From: Bacteroidales bacterium UBA5536
Lineage (GTDB): Bacteria; Bacteroidota; Bacteroidia; Bacteroidales; F082
Length of the DNA stretch: 64,000 bases
Direction: 5' to 3'
Assembly: GCA_002426795.1 (NCBI GenBank)
Contig: DINQ01000010.1
Span: 62,001-126,000 of the forward strand
The translations under genes and the position numbers were made by a program. Within the stretch, counting starts at the first letter, position 1. Each line of letters starts with the position of its first letter. The notes under the pieces were generated by a model. That model saw nothing but the letters and a program-made list of their open reading frames with translations, was not told where the DNA came from and made no database searches. Shown piece after piece: positions 1-9,746 of the stretch.

Positions 1-1355
1 GCACGGTGTTTTTTGCCATCAAAGGCACACAGGCTGATGGGCACCAACATATTGAATCAGCCATTAAAAATGGTGCTTCGGTGGTTATTTGTGAAAACAT
101 GCCCAATGAAAGGCATCCACAAACCACCTACGTCAAAGTGGAAAGCTCAAGTTTTAGCCTTGGAATGGCGGCTTCAAACTTTTTCGATAACCCATCTGCT
201 TCACTCAAACTCGTAGGTGTAACCGGCACCAATGGAAAGACAACTATTGCAACGCTGCTATATCGTTTGTTCACTTCGCTTGGTTTTGCCTGCGGGCTGA
301 TTTCTACGATCGAAAACCTGATTGAAGGTCAGGCGATTGCTGCCACACATACTACACCAGATCCTGTTCAGTTAAATGCTTTGCTAGCCAAAATGGTTGA
401 GCACGGATGCACTTACGCCTTTATGGAAGTGAGTTCGCATGCCATCGATCAAATGCGGATTATTGGTTTACAATTTACAGGAGGTATTTTTACCAACCTT
501 ACGCATGACCATCTCGATTACCATAAAACTTTTGCCAATTACCGCAATGCCAAGAAAATGTTCTTTGATCTGCTGCCTGCAGATGCTTTTGCGCTGACAA
601 ACCTGGATGATAAAAACGGCATGTATATGCTACAGAATACCAGGGCAAAAAAAATGACGTATGCTTTGCAGGCCGATGCGGATTACAAATCGAAAATCCT
701 GGAAAGCAGATTTGATGGACTTGATTTACTCATTGATGGCAAGGAAGTTTACACCCAACTCGTAGGACGTTTCAACGCGAGCAATCTGCTGGCCATCTAT
801 GCTGCCACAAGACTTTTAGGTGTCGGGCAGGAAGAGACTTTGGCAGCACTTTCGATGTTGCAAAGTGCGGAGGGCCGCTTTCAGATTGTACGCTCACAAA
901 ACAATATAACCGGTATTGTGGACTATGCCCATACGCCTGATGCACTCGAGAATGTACTTTCAACCATCAACGATATTCGGACACACAACGAACTATTGAT
1001 AACAGTTGCTGGTGCAGGTGGCGACCGCGACCGCACGAAACGGCCCGAAATGGCAGCTGTGGCAGCTGAAAAAAGCGACAGATTAATTCTCACTTCCGAT
1101 AACCCGCGTAGCGAAGATCCACAATCAATCATCGAAGAAATGCGTGCCGGCGTACAACCACAATTTTACCGTAAAGTGCTTGCAATCACCGATCGCAGAG
1201 AAGCCATCCGTACTGCAGTTGCTCTGGCCAATCCGGGCGACATCATTCTCGTTGCGGGCAAAGGACATGAAAAATACCAGGAGATTCGGGGGGTCAGGCA
1301 ACATTTTGACGACGTGGAGGAATTGCAGGATGCACTTAAAAAAGGGGAGGAATAG
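1..1355 (+). CDS. murE: UDP-N-acetylmuramoyl-L-alanyl-D-glutamate ligase MurE, 5'-truncated by the window edge
   Basis: MurE is the cytoplasmic ATP-dependent ligase that adds the third residue (meso-diaminopimelate in most Gram-negatives) to UDP-MurNAc-Ala-Glu. The frame is open from base 3, and the first in-frame GTG at base 6 falls inside the conserved N-terminal 'FFAIKG' strand. The true start, about 35-40 codons earlier, is therefore outside the window. The Mur ligase P-loop GTNGKTT is present, followed by the central domain with THTTPDP and the C-terminal domain with the DNPRSEDP motif, in which the DNPR part selects diaminopimelate. The gene opens the visible part of the division/cell-wall cluster; mraY begins 2 nt after its stop. 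Confidence 0.96.
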   Translation, partial: TVFFAIKGTQADGHQHIESAIKNGASVVICENMPNERHPQTTYVKVESSSFSLGMAASNFFDNPSASLKLVGVTGTNGKTTIATLLYRLFTSLGFACGLISTIENLIEGQAIAATHTTPDPVQLNALLAKMVEHGCTYAFMEVSSHAIDQMRIIGLQFTGGIFTNLTHDHLDYHKTFANYRNAKKMFFDLLPADAFALTNLDDKNGMYMLQNTRAKKMTYALQADADYKSKILESRFDGLDLLIDGKEVYTQLVGRFNASNLLAIYAATRLLGVGQEETLAALSMLQSAEGRFQIVRSQNNITGIVDYAHTPDALENVLSTINDIRTHNELLITVAGAGGDRDRTKRPEMAAVAAEKSDRLILTSDNPRSEDPQSIIEEMRAGVQPQFYRKVLAITDRREAIRTAVALANPGDIILVAGKGHEKYQEIRGVRQHFDDVEELQDALKKGEE

Positions 1356-1357
1356 CC

Positions 1358-2605
1358 ATGTTATATTACCTGTTTCATTATCTGGAAAGCAATTATAATA
1401 TCCCCGGCACAGGGGTGTTTCAGTATATCTCGTTCAGAGCAGCGGCAGCCATTATCACTTCGCTGTTTATCACATTGTTTATTGGTAAACGCTGGATCCA
1501 TTACCTCAACAAAAAGCAGGTTGGCGAAACGGTGCGTGACCTTGGCCTCGAGGGACAACTGGAAAAACAAGGCACACCTACAATGGGTGGTTTGATTATT
1601 CTGGCCGCAATTGTCATCCCAACGCTCTTGTTCACAAAGCTAGCTAACTCATATATCTTGCTCATGCTTTTTACCACCATCTGGTTGGGTGGCCTTGGTT
1701 TTATTGATGATTATATCAAGGTTTTCAAAAAAGACAAAAGTGGGCTGGCACCCAAAATAAAAATCATCGGACAGGTGATACTGGGTTTGGTTGTAAGCAC
1801 GGTTATGTATTTCGATTCGTCAGTTGTGATGCGCGAAAAGCCGGCTGCTGCTGTTAACGTGAGTCAAATTGCTGCCGAACTTCCTGTTACCGGTCCTGCC
1901 ACCCGATATGCGTTGGAAGAGAAGCGTTCCACAAAAACGACTATTCCGTTCATTAAAAACAATGAATTTGATTATGCCGTTTTGATCAAATGGATTGGCA
2001 AAGACTATGAAAAATATGCTTTTTTCATTTTTATACCCATTGTTATTCTGATTATCACCTTCGTGTCAAACGGTGCCAACCTGACTGACGGTATGGATGG
2101 TCTGGCTGTTGGAACCTCTGCAATTATAGGGGTAACACTTGGCTTGCTGGCCTGGGTTTCGGGTAATATCATTTTTGCCGATTACCTCAACATCATGTAT
2201 TTGCCAAATACAGGCGAGCTTACCATTTTTATCAGTGCCTTTGTAGGGGCCAATGTGGGCTTTTTGTGGTACAACTCCTATCCGGCTCAGGTCTTCATGG
2301 GAGATACAGGGAGTTTGGCCTTAGGAGGAATCATCGCTGTTTTTGCCATTTTGATCCGCAAAGAGCTACTCATTCCGATACTGTGTGGAATTTTCCTTGC
2401 AGAAAGTCTGTCGGTCATGCTGCAGGTTGGCTACTTCAAATATACCAAACGCAAATATGGTGATGGAAGACGCATTTTTAAAATGTCGCCGTTGCATCAT
2501 CATTTCCAAAAATTAGGTTATCCAGAACCAAAAATAGTACAGCGATTTTTCATCGTCGGCATTATGCTGGCCGTATTTACCATCATCACCTTAAAACTTA
2601 GATAA
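1358..2605 (+). CDS. mraY: Phospho-N-acetylmuramoyl-pentapeptide transferase MraY
   Basis: This integral membrane enzyme moves phospho-MurNAc-pentapeptide onto undecaprenyl phosphate to give lipid I. The 415-aa product has about ten hydrophobic segments. Family signatures are visible: TPTMGG near residue 71, the DDYIK Asp pair after the third membrane segment, NLTDGMDGLA, the GDTGSLALGG loop and the MSPLHHHF histidine motif. It is longer than the roughly 360 residues of the E. coli enzyme because of a polar insert at about residues 155-215 between membrane segments. As far as I know this insert is usual in Bacteroidota MraY. It is co-transcribed with murE and murD (2-nt gaps). Confidence 0.97.
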   Translation: MLYYLFHYLESNYNIPGTGVFQYISFRAAAAIITSLFITLFIGKRWIHYLNKKQVGETVRDLGLEGQLEKQGTPTMGGLIILAAIVIPTLLFTKLANSYILLMLFTTIWLGGLGFIDDYIKVFKKDKSGLAPKIKIIGQVILGLVVSTVMYFDSSVVMREKPAAAVNVSQIAAELPVTGPATRYALEEKRSTKTTIPFIKNNEFDYAVLIKWIGKDYEKYAFFIFIPIVILIITFVSNGANLTDGMDGLAVGTSAIIGVTLGLLAWVSGNIIFADYLNIMYLPNTGELTIFISAFVGANVGFLWYNSYPAQVFMGDTGSLALGGIIAVFAILIRKELLIPILCGIFLAESLSVMLQVGYFKYTKRKYGDGRRIFKMSPLHHHFQKLGYPEPKIVQRFFIVGIMLAVFTIITLKLR

Positions 2606-2607
2606 TA

Positions 2608-3966
2608 TTGAATCCGATTCATCACAAATACAACAACATTGCCATCATAGGCGCCGCCGAAAGCGGCTGTGGTGCTGCTTTGCTTGCACAAAAGTGGGGC
2701 AAGCATGTATTTGTGACTGATCGGGGTGCAATCAAAGAGCGGTATCAGCAGGTACTCAAGGAAAATGGGATTGAGTTCGAGATGGGTACACATAGCATCG
2801 ATCGGTTGATGGCCGCCGATTTGGTGATCAAAAGTCCCGGAATTCCGGATACCCTGCCAATTATTCAAAACATAAAGAATCATCAAATTGAGGTTGTTTC
2901 AGAAATAGAGTTCGCCAGCTGGTTTACCGATGCCAGGTTGATTTGCATCACAGGCAGCAACGGAAAGACGACCACAACAGCACTTACCGGACATATTTTG
3001 CAAAAAGCAGGTTTGGATGTGTGTGTGGCGGGAAATATCGGGCCAAGTTTTGCCTGGCAACTTTACAAAAGCGATCACGATTATTTTGTGCTCGAAATCA
3101 GCAGTTTTCAATTGGATGGCATGTTCAGCTTCAAGGCGGATATTGCGGTCTTGCTCAATATCACACCTGACCATCTCGACCGCTACCATTACAATTTTGA
3201 GGAATATGCTGCCTCAAAAATGCGTATTACACAAAATCAGACTGCAAATGACGCTTTTGTCTACAATGCAGATGACGAAGCAATACAGCGTGCCATGTCT
3301 AAACACGAAGTACACGCGAAAAAATATGCCTTCAGTTTGCATCCACTACCTGAACAGGAAGGCGCATACATTCAAAATTCAGAAATAGTTTTCAACGTAA
3401 ATCATAATACCAATTATATGACCTTAGAGCAACTGGCCCTTCAGGGCAAGCACAACAGCTACAATTCGATGGCTGCCGGTATTTCGGCAAAACTGCTGCA
3501 GATCCGTAAAGAAACGATTAAGCAATGTTTGTCCGATTTCCAAAACATAGCACATCGCCTCGAATATGTGGCAAATGTGCATGGGGTTTCTTACTATAAC
3601 GACTCGAAAGCCACCAATGTGAATGCTACCTGGTATGCACTAGAAAGCATGGACCGGCCAGTGGTCTGGATTGCCGGTGGTGTTGACAAAGGCAACGATT
3701 ATACACAATTGCTGCCACTTGTCCGCGAAAAAGTAAAAGCCCTGGTTTGTCTTGGACGCGACAATGAAAAGCTCATCCAGGCCTTTGGTGAGGTTGTTGA
3801 GGTAGTTAGCGTTGCTGACTCAGCAAGTGAAGCTGTTTTTATTGCATCCAATATTGCCACCAACAATGATGTGGTTTTACTTTCACCGGCATGTGCCAGT
3901 TTCGATCTTTTCGAAAGTTATGAAGACCGTGGAAACCAGTTTAGAAATGCCGTAAAAGCTTTATAA
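2608..3966 (+). CDS. murD: UDP-N-acetylmuramoylalanine--D-glutamate ligase MurD
   Basis: MurD is the cytoplasmic Mur ligase that adds D-glutamate to UDP-MurNAc-L-Ala. It has the Rossmann-like N-terminal start (NIAIIGAAESG), the P-loop GSNGKTTT near residue 118, the SSFQLD region, NITPDHLDRY, and the YNDSKATN and GG.DKG.DY motifs of the C-terminal domain. The start is a TTG 2 nt after the mraY stop. No ATG lies in frame before the Rossmann strand, and the next Met comes only after that domain is under way, so TTG is the only plausible start. The 452-aa length is normal for the family. Confidence 0.96.
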   Translation: MNPIHHKYNNIAIIGAAESGCGAALLAQKWGKHVFVTDRGAIKERYQQVLKENGIEFEMGTHSIDRLMAADLVIKSPGIPDTLPIIQNIKNHQIEVVSEIEFASWFTDARLICITGSNGKTTTTALTGHILQKAGLDVCVAGNIGPSFAWQLYKSDHDYFVLEISSFQLDGMFSFKADIAVLLNITPDHLDRYHYNFEEYAASKMRITQNQTANDAFVYNADDEAIQRAMSKHEVHAKKYAFSLHPLPEQEGAYIQNSEIVFNVNHNTNYMTLEQLALQGKHNSYNSMAAGISAKLLQIRKETIKQCLSDFQNIAHRLEYVANVHGVSYYNDSKATNVNATWYALESMDRPVVWIAGGVDKGNDYTQLLPLVREKVKALVCLGRDNEKLIQAFGEVVEVVSVADSASEAVFIASNIATNNDVVLLSPACASFDLFESYEDRGNQFRNAVKAL

Positions 3967-3969
3967 TCG

Positions 3970-5139
3970 ATGTGGAAATTTGGCGAAATAAAGGGAGATA
4001 AAGTGATTTGGGCAGTAGTAATACTACTTTCCCTGTTTTCGCTTTTGGCAGTTTATAGTTCAACGGGGACGTTGGCCTATAAATACCAGGGCGGTAACAC
4101 GGAGTATTATATGCTCAAGCATTTGATTATTTCGTTATTGGGTTTGTTTTTCATGTATCTGACGCACCGAATCAGGTATGTTTATTTCTCCCCGGTTTTT
4201 CAGATTGCACTTTGGATTTCGATCCCACTCTTGCTCTTAACTTTGGTTTTTGGATTGAACCTGAACGAAGCCAAACGTGTATTACCACTACCTTTTAATC
4301 TTACTTTTCAAACGAGTGATTTGGCCAAGCTTACGCTGATCATGTATCTGGCCCGCATGCTCACCAAAAAACAAGATCACATCAAAGATTTTAAATCGGC
4401 TTTTGTTCCGCTCATGATACCAGTTTTGCTTGTTGTGTTCCTGGTTTTACCTGCCAACTTTTCCACTGCTGCCATGATTTTTGCCACAAGCATAGTTTTG
4501 CTTTTCATTGGCAGGGTTAACCTTAAGTATATTTTTTCCCTGATGGGCCTGGGGGTAGTGGCACTTGCCATATTTATTCTGATATTGATGCAGTTGCCCG
4601 AAGACCGACAGGGTCGACTTTGGACCTGGAAGAACAGGATCGAAAACTTCACCCACGATACCGGGGATAATTTCCAGGTTCAACAGGCAGAGATTGCCAT
4701 TGCGGGAGGCAAGATTTTCGGAAAAATGCCTGGCAACAGCACACAAAGAAATTTTTTACCACACCCATATTCCGATTTTATTTTTGCCATTATCGTAGAA
4801 GAATATGGGTTGGTAGGTGGCGCTTTTATCGTACTGCTATACCTGATTTTGCTCTTCAGGGCAGTAGTTATCGTGACAAAGATGCCTCAAAGCTTTGGCG
4901 CTTTTCTCTCAATAGGGGTGGCCTTTAGCCTGGTTTTTCAGGCGATGGTGAATATGGGCGTAACAGTAGGATTATTGCCAGTTACAGGACAGCCGTTACC
5001 TTTGGTGAGTATGGGAGGAACGTCTATTTGGTTTACAAGTTTGTCAATCGGAATCATATTAAGTGTAAGCAAAGAAATAGCCAGAAAAGAAAAAGAACAC
5101 GAATCTGAAACACTACAAAATGTCGCAGCAAGCAATTAG
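3970..5139 (+). CDS. ftsW: Peptidoglycan glycosyltransferase FtsW (SEDS family)
   Basis: This polytopic SEDS protein polymerises lipid II at the division septum with its partner class B PBP. The 389-aa sequence has about ten hydrophobic segments. Conserved SEDS signatures are the early YSST segment, HPYSDFIFAIIVEEYGLVG (the H-x-D/E region) and the C-terminal GLLPVTGQPLPLVSMGG loop. Location between murD and murG identifies it as FtsW rather than RodA. Its last 20 nt overlap the murG start in another frame, which suggests translational coupling. Confidence 0.95.
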   Translation: MWKFGEIKGDKVIWAVVILLSLFSLLAVYSSTGTLAYKYQGGNTEYYMLKHLIISLLGLFFMYLTHRIRYVYFSPVFQIALWISIPLLLLTLVFGLNLNEAKRVLPLPFNLTFQTSDLAKLTLIMYLARMLTKKQDHIKDFKSAFVPLMIPVLLVVFLVLPANFSTAAMIFATSIVLLFIGRVNLKYIFSLMGLGVVALAIFILILMQLPEDRQGRLWTWKNRIENFTHDTGDNFQVQQAEIAIAGGKIFGKMPGNSTQRNFLPHPYSDFIFAIIVEEYGLVGGAFIVLLYLILLFRAVVIVTKMPQSFGAFLSIGVAFSLVFQAMVNMGVTVGLLPVTGQPLPLVSMGGTSIWFTSLSIGIILSVSKEIARKEKEHESETLQNVAASN

Positions 5140-6229
5140 AATTGTCATCAGCGGAGGTGGTACCGGAGGGCATGTTTTCCCTGCCATTGCCATTGCAGAT
5201 GCATTGCGCAGGCAAATGCCTGATGCGGCTGTGTTGTTTGTGGGCGCAAAAAACAAAATGGAAATGAATCGTGTTCCCAAAGCGGGTTACGAAATCAAAG
5301 GTTTGTGGATCAGTGGAATACAGAGGAGGATGACCCTACAAAACCTGGTATTTCCATTAAAATTGATCAGTAGTTTGCTCGGTGCCAGGAAAATTCTGAA
5401 AGACTTCAAGCCCGAATTAGTGATTGGAGTTGGAGGTTATGCCAGTGGACCAACGCTCAGGGCTGCAAACCAGTTGGGTATTCCAACGTTGATTCAGGAG
5501 CAAAACTCGTTTCCAGGTATCACAAACCGCCTTCTTGGGAAAAAGGCAAAACGCATCTGCGTGGCATATGACCAAATGGAAAAATGGTTTCCTGCTGACA
5601 AAACAGTCCTCACCGGAAATCCACTGCGTCTTGAGGCCGTGCAGACTGAAGGAAAAAAAGAATTGGCCAAATCGTTTTTTGGCCTTACAGGCACAAAGGT
5701 AGTATTGGTTGTTGGCGGAAGTCAGGGAGCTTTGGGTATCAATCTTGGAATTTCTGCCCAATTGTCTTTGCTGGTTGAGAACAAGATTAGCCTCATCTGG
5801 CAAACAGGAAAACATTTTGAAGCTGAAGCCAAAAAACAGGTCGAAATGCTGGGTGCCTCAAACCAAATAGAGGTGACATCCTTTATCGATCGCATGGATT
5901 TGGCTTATGCCATTGCTGACTTGGTGGTTTCAAGAGCAGGAGCCATTGCTATTTCGGAATTGGCTGTTGTACAAAAGCCTGTTATTTTTGTGCCATTACC
6001 AACAGCTGCAGAAGATCATCAGACCAAAAATGCCAATCGACTTTTAGAAGCCGGAGCAGCACAACTTATAACAAACCAGGTGGCTGAACAAGCATTGGTT
6101 CCAAAGATTATAGAACTGATTTACTCGCCTGAACAGACTGGTAAGATGGCAGAAAATATCGGCAGATTTGCACAGCCAAACGCGGCCGACAATATTGTAA
6201 AAGTGATTAGGGAGATTGTAAAGAAATGA
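5120..6229 (+). CDS. murG: UDP-N-acetylglucosamine--lipid I GlcNAc transferase MurG
   Basis: MurG is a peripheral inner-membrane GT-B glycosyltransferase that turns lipid I into lipid II. The glycine-rich loop SGGGTGGHVFPA lies at residues 10-21. A second motif, VVGGSQGA, marks the start of the C-terminal domain. The donor-binding region reads SRAGAIAISELAVVQKPVIFVPLP and is followed by AAEDHQTKNA, where the QTKNA stretch contacts UDP-GlcNAc. The 369-aa length fits the family. The gene overlaps ftsW by 20 nt and murC by 4 nt (ATGA). Confidence 0.97.
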   Translation: MSQQAIRIVISGGGTGGHVFPAIAIADALRRQMPDAAVLFVGAKNKMEMNRVPKAGYEIKGLWISGIQRRMTLQNLVFPLKLISSLLGARKILKDFKPELVIGVGGYASGPTLRAANQLGIPTLIQEQNSFPGITNRLLGKKAKRICVAYDQMEKWFPADKTVLTGNPLRLEAVQTEGKKELAKSFFGLTGTKVVLVVGGSQGALGINLGISAQLSLLVENKISLIWQTGKHFEAEAKKQVEMLGASNQIEVTSFIDRMDLAYAIADLVVSRAGAIAISELAVVQKPVIFVPLPTAAEDHQTKNANRLLEAGAAQLITNQVAEQALVPKIIELIYSPEQTGKMAENIGRFAQPNAADNIVKVIREIVKK

Positions 6230-7575
6230 ACTACGGAAAAGAACATACGTTGTATTTTCTGGGCATTGGTGGCATTGGCATGAGTGCGCTGGCGAGGTAT
6301 TTTCTTTCGCGTGGTGTCAAAGTGTTGGGATATGACCGCACACCTTCTCCTATTACTGAAGCGCTTGAAAAAGAGGGGGCAGTAATTCATTATAACGACG
6401 ATCCTGAATTGCTTCCTGATGCCATTTCACTTGTGGTGATGACGCCTGCAATTCCTGCTTCGAACAAGATGCTGGTCAGCATCAGGCAGGCAGGTATTCC
6501 CATTATGAAAAGGGCTGAGTTGCTGGGTGAATTATCAAAGGAACACTTCACAATAGCGGTGGCGGGTACGCACGGAAAAACAACGATCACAGCCATGATT
6601 GCCCATGTGCTGAAGTTTGCTGGCCTCAAAATTACTGCCTTCATCGGAGGTATTGCCAATAATTTCAACAGCAACATCGTCAACGACAACGACAGTGCTT
6701 ATTTTGTTGTAGAAGCAGATGAATTCGACAGGTCCTTTTTAAAACTGTCACCTGATATAGCCGTCATTTCCTCAATGGATGCTGATCATCTGGATATTTA
6801 TGGTGCACATGAACAACTGATCGAGAGCTTTACGCTTTTTGCAGGCCGCATCAACCAAAATGGTTTATTGATTGCTAAAAACGGTCTCGATATAAGGTCT
6901 GATACCCGTCAGATTTCCTATGGTTTTAATGCAAAATCTGAGGTCAGAGCCGCAAATATTGCCGTGAAAGAAGGCCGGTTTAGCTTTGATTTGATTTTAG
7001 CTGGCAAAGAACCGCAGAACCTGGTGATATCAGTCGCTGGTCGTCACAACATACTGAATGCATTGGCGGCGGCTACTGTCGCGAATGCTCTGGGTGTGGA
7101 TGCAGCACTTATAGGGCAGGCTTTAACTCATTTTTCAGGAGTTTATCGAAGATTTGATATCCATGTAAGCAATGCCAATCATCGGTATATTGACGATTAT
7201 GCTCACCATCCCGAAGAAATCAGGGCTTGTCTTACCGCAGTGAGGGAACTTTATGGAGATCAGAAAATAACAGCTGTTTTTCAGCCCCATCTTTTTACCC
7301 GAACACGCGATTTTTTACCTGAGTTTGCGCAGTCACTCGCCCTGGCCGATGAGCTTGTTTTATTGCCGATTTATCCTGCCCGCGAAGAACCCATAGTAGG
7401 TGTGAACGCTGAAGCTTTACTGGCTAAAGTGCCGATGGAATCGAAATGGCTGTGCCAGAAAGATGAATTGATTCCGTTTATCAATGAAAGGAAACCTGCT
7501 GTTTTGGTAACAATGGGTGCAGGAGATATTGACCGATTTGTTGAACCCTTAACAAAAAACATCTCGGCATGGTAA
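6226..7575 (+). CDS. murC: UDP-N-acetylmuramate--L-alanine ligase MurC
   Basis: MurC is the first Mur ligase of the pathway and joins L-Ala to UDP-MurNAc in the cytoplasm. The N terminus carries the IGGIGMSALA UDP-binding loop. The P-loop AGTHGKTT lies at about residues 111-118, EADEFDRSFL follows, and the C-terminal domain has DDYAHHPEEI and FQPHLFTRT. All motifs appear intact in 449 residues. The ATG overlaps the murG stop as ATGA, and the last bases overlap the ftsQ start, so the whole block looks like one transcript. Confidence 0.97.
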   Translation: MNYGKEHTLYFLGIGGIGMSALARYFLSRGVKVLGYDRTPSPITEALEKEGAVIHYNDDPELLPDAISLVVMTPAIPASNKMLVSIRQAGIPIMKRAELLGELSKEHFTIAVAGTHGKTTITAMIAHVLKFAGLKITAFIGGIANNFNSNIVNDNDSAYFVVEADEFDRSFLKLSPDIAVISSMDADHLDIYGAHEQLIESFTLFAGRINQNGLLIAKNGLDIRSDTRQISYGFNAKSEVRAANIAVKEGRFSFDLILAGKEPQNLVISVAGRHNILNALAAATVANALGVDAALIGQALTHFSGVYRRFDIHVSNANHRYIDDYAHHPEEIRACLTAVRELYGDQKITAVFQPHLFTRTRDFLPEFAQSLALADELVLLPIYPAREEPIVGVNAEALLAKVPMESKWLCQKDELIPFINERKPAVLVTMGAGDIDRFVEPLTKNISAW

Positions 7576-8354
7576 AACGAATACTCAGCATAGCAACCTG
7601 GATACTAACCGGCATTGGAATACTCTTCCTCATGGCTTTTGCGCGTCAACAATACCGAAAGTCGACCATCAAAAGGATGGATTTGCAGATAGAACGAATA
7701 AGCAACGCAGGATTTTTGCAGAATGAAAAACTAATGCATGCCATTGTGCGGGCAAGCGATTCGGCCGTTGGAAAACCTGTTTCAGCCTTGAAACTGTCGA
7801 AACTACAAGCCATGTTGAATGCCAATCCCTGGATAGATCAGGCTGATGTAAGCACCAGCATCAACGGCATTGTCAACATCAGATTGCATGAGCGGGCAGC
7901 AGTTTTGCGTGTTTACAACCGATTGAACCAATCGGTTTATCTTGACCAGAACGGAATACTTTTCCCGGAAAACCCCGATTTTTCAGCTCGTGTGATGATT
8001 GCCAATGGCTACATCAGGTTTCCTGCCTTGGCTGCTACCAGTACGGCTAGCATTTTTGACAGTGCTTATCGGGCTACCTTTTTGCCTCAGCTTTACAAAT
8101 TGAGTCAGGTACTCGAAAAAGACGTTTTTCTCAATGCTTTGATCGATCAGATTTACGTAAACAGTCTTGGCGAAATAGAACTTTCACCCAAAATGGGTGC
8201 GGCAACCATCATATTGGGCGACATAACCGAACTCGATCAGAAAATGTCGAAACTGAAGACTTTTTACAAAACCAAAGCCGGAACAGAGGAATTACAGAAT
8301 TACCAAAGTGTAAATCTGAAATATAAGAATCAAATAGTTTGTACCAAAAGATAA
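7569..8354 (+). CDS. ftsQ: Cell division protein FtsQ/DivIB family
   Basis: This 261-aa protein has a single N-terminal membrane segment (residues about 8-25) followed by a periplasmic domain. The early part (residues about 35-110) has the layout of a POTRA-like domain, with 'ANPWIDQADVSTSINGIVNIRLHERAAVLRVYN' in the position of the conserved FtsQ strand pair. FtsQ links the cytoplasmic and periplasmic parts of the divisome. Sequence conservation in this family is low, so the call rests on the fold pattern and on its place between murC and ftsA. It overlaps murC by 7 nt. Confidence 0.88.
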   Translation: MVKRILSIATWILTGIGILFLMAFARQQYRKSTIKRMDLQIERISNAGFLQNEKLMHAIVRASDSAVGKPVSALKLSKLQAMLNANPWIDQADVSTSINGIVNIRLHERAAVLRVYNRLNQSVYLDQNGILFPENPDFSARVMIANGYIRFPALAATSTASIFDSAYRATFLPQLYKLSQVLEKDVFLNALIDQIYVNSLGEIELSPKMGAATIILGDITELDQKMSKLKTFYKTKAGTEELQNYQSVNLKYKNQIVCTKR

Positions 8355-8358
8355 CACC

Positions 8359-9660
8359 ATGAAAGCATCAGACATCATCGTTGGGCTCGACATTGGCACC
8401 ACTAAAATTGCCTGTATAGTGGGACGACGTAACGAAAACGGAAAAATTGAAATCCTCGGACACGGTAAAACAGAATCAATCGGCGTGAAAAGAGGTGTTG
8501 TTTCCAATATCGAAGATACAGTGAATTCTATTCGAAAGGCCGTTGAAGAAGCCTCGGCGCGTTCAGGTGTTGATATCAAATATGTAAATGTTGGCATTGC
8601 CGGTCAGCACATCAAAAGCCTGCAGCACCGAGGAAGCCTCATCCGTGAATCGAGCGAGAAGGAAATCAACCGGCTCGAAATCGAAAAGCTTACAAACGAC
8701 ATGTATAAGCTGAGCATGGCTGCCGGTGAGGAAATCATAGATGTGATTCCACAAGAGTATATTGTGGATGGAGAGCAAGGCATCAAACAACCAGTTGGTA
8801 TGTTGGGCAGTAAACTTGAAGCCAATTTTCACGTGATTATTGGACAGACTGCCGCTGCGAAAAACATTTTGAAATGTGTAAAACGCGCTGGTCTCGAGAT
8901 GGTTGACCTGATCCTCGAACCCATTGCTTCAGCCGAAGCTGTGTTGGGCGACGATGAAAAGGAAGCAGGTGTCGTTTTGGTAGATATTGGAGGTGGTACA
9001 ACCGATATTGCCATATTTCACGACAGAATTATCAGGCACACAGCAGTTATTCCATTTGGTGGCGACATCATCACCGAAGACATTCGCGAAGGCTGCACCA
9101 TCATCAAGAAACATGCTGAAGAAGTGAAGGTTAAATTTGGATCGGCCCTTGCAAGTGAAAACCGCGATGATGAGGTTGTGTCAATCCCTGGAATCAGAGG
9201 CAGAGCGCCCAAAGAGATCACGTTTCGCAACCTGGCTTCCATTATTCAGGCACGTTTGGAGGAAATTTTCGAACATGTACATTACGAAATTAAAAACTCC
9301 GGATTTGAGCGTAAACTCATCGCTGGTATCGTTCTGACGGGTGGTGGTGCGCTGATGAAGCATATCGACCAGTTGTCGGCTTTTATTACCGGGATGGATG
9401 TACGCATTGGTTTCCCGAATGAGCACCTGGCCAAAGGTACACTCGAAGAACTTGCCAGTCCAATGTATGCTACAGGTATTGGTTTGGTCATCGAAGGTAT
9501 CGCCCGTCACGACAGTGAAGAAGAGGTGGAAAGATTGAAAGGTGCTTCTGAATCAGGTGAGGTACCAGTCAAACAAAAGAAAGAGAAAGAAAGAGAGAAA
9601 AAGGGTCAGAATTATTTGGAGAAAATCAAAAAGCTATTCGACCGAGACCTGATTGAATAG
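8359..9660 (+). CDS. ftsA: Cell division protein FtsA
   Basis: FtsA is an actin-like ATPase that tethers FtsZ filaments to the inner membrane. The phosphate 1 motif (VGLDIGTTKIACIVG) is at residues 9-23, followed by the SHS2/1C domain, then the phosphate 2 motif VLVDIGGGTTDIAIF and the adenosine motif IVLTGGGALMKH. After the actin core there is a charged Lys/Glu-rich tail ending in a short amphipathic stretch (NYLEKIKKLFDRDL), which fits a membrane-targeting helix. Length is 433 aa. An 86-nt gap separates it from ftsZ, the largest spacing in the cluster. Confidence 0.96.
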   Translation: MKASDIIVGLDIGTTKIACIVGRRNENGKIEILGHGKTESIGVKRGVVSNIEDTVNSIRKAVEEASARSGVDIKYVNVGIAGQHIKSLQHRGSLIRESSEKEINRLEIEKLTNDMYKLSMAAGEEIIDVIPQEYIVDGEQGIKQPVGMLGSKLEANFHVIIGQTAAAKNILKCVKRAGLEMVDLILEPIASAEAVLGDDEKEAGVVLVDIGGGTTDIAIFHDRIIRHTAVIPFGGDIITEDIREGCTIIKKHAEEVKVKFGSALASENRDDEVVSIPGIRGRAPKEITFRNLASIIQARLEEIFEHVHYEIKNSGFERKLIAGIVLTGGGALMKHIDQLSAFITGMDVRIGFPNEHLAKGTLEELASPMYATGIGLVIEGIARHDSEEEVERLKGASESGEVPVKQKKEKEREKKGQNYLEKIKKLFDRDLIE

Positions 9661-9746
9661 GGGGCTATCAACTATTTCATGTTGAAAACTCTCCCAAATA
9701 CAAAACCAAAGCATCAAACAAGTCAGTAATTTTAAAAACCATAATC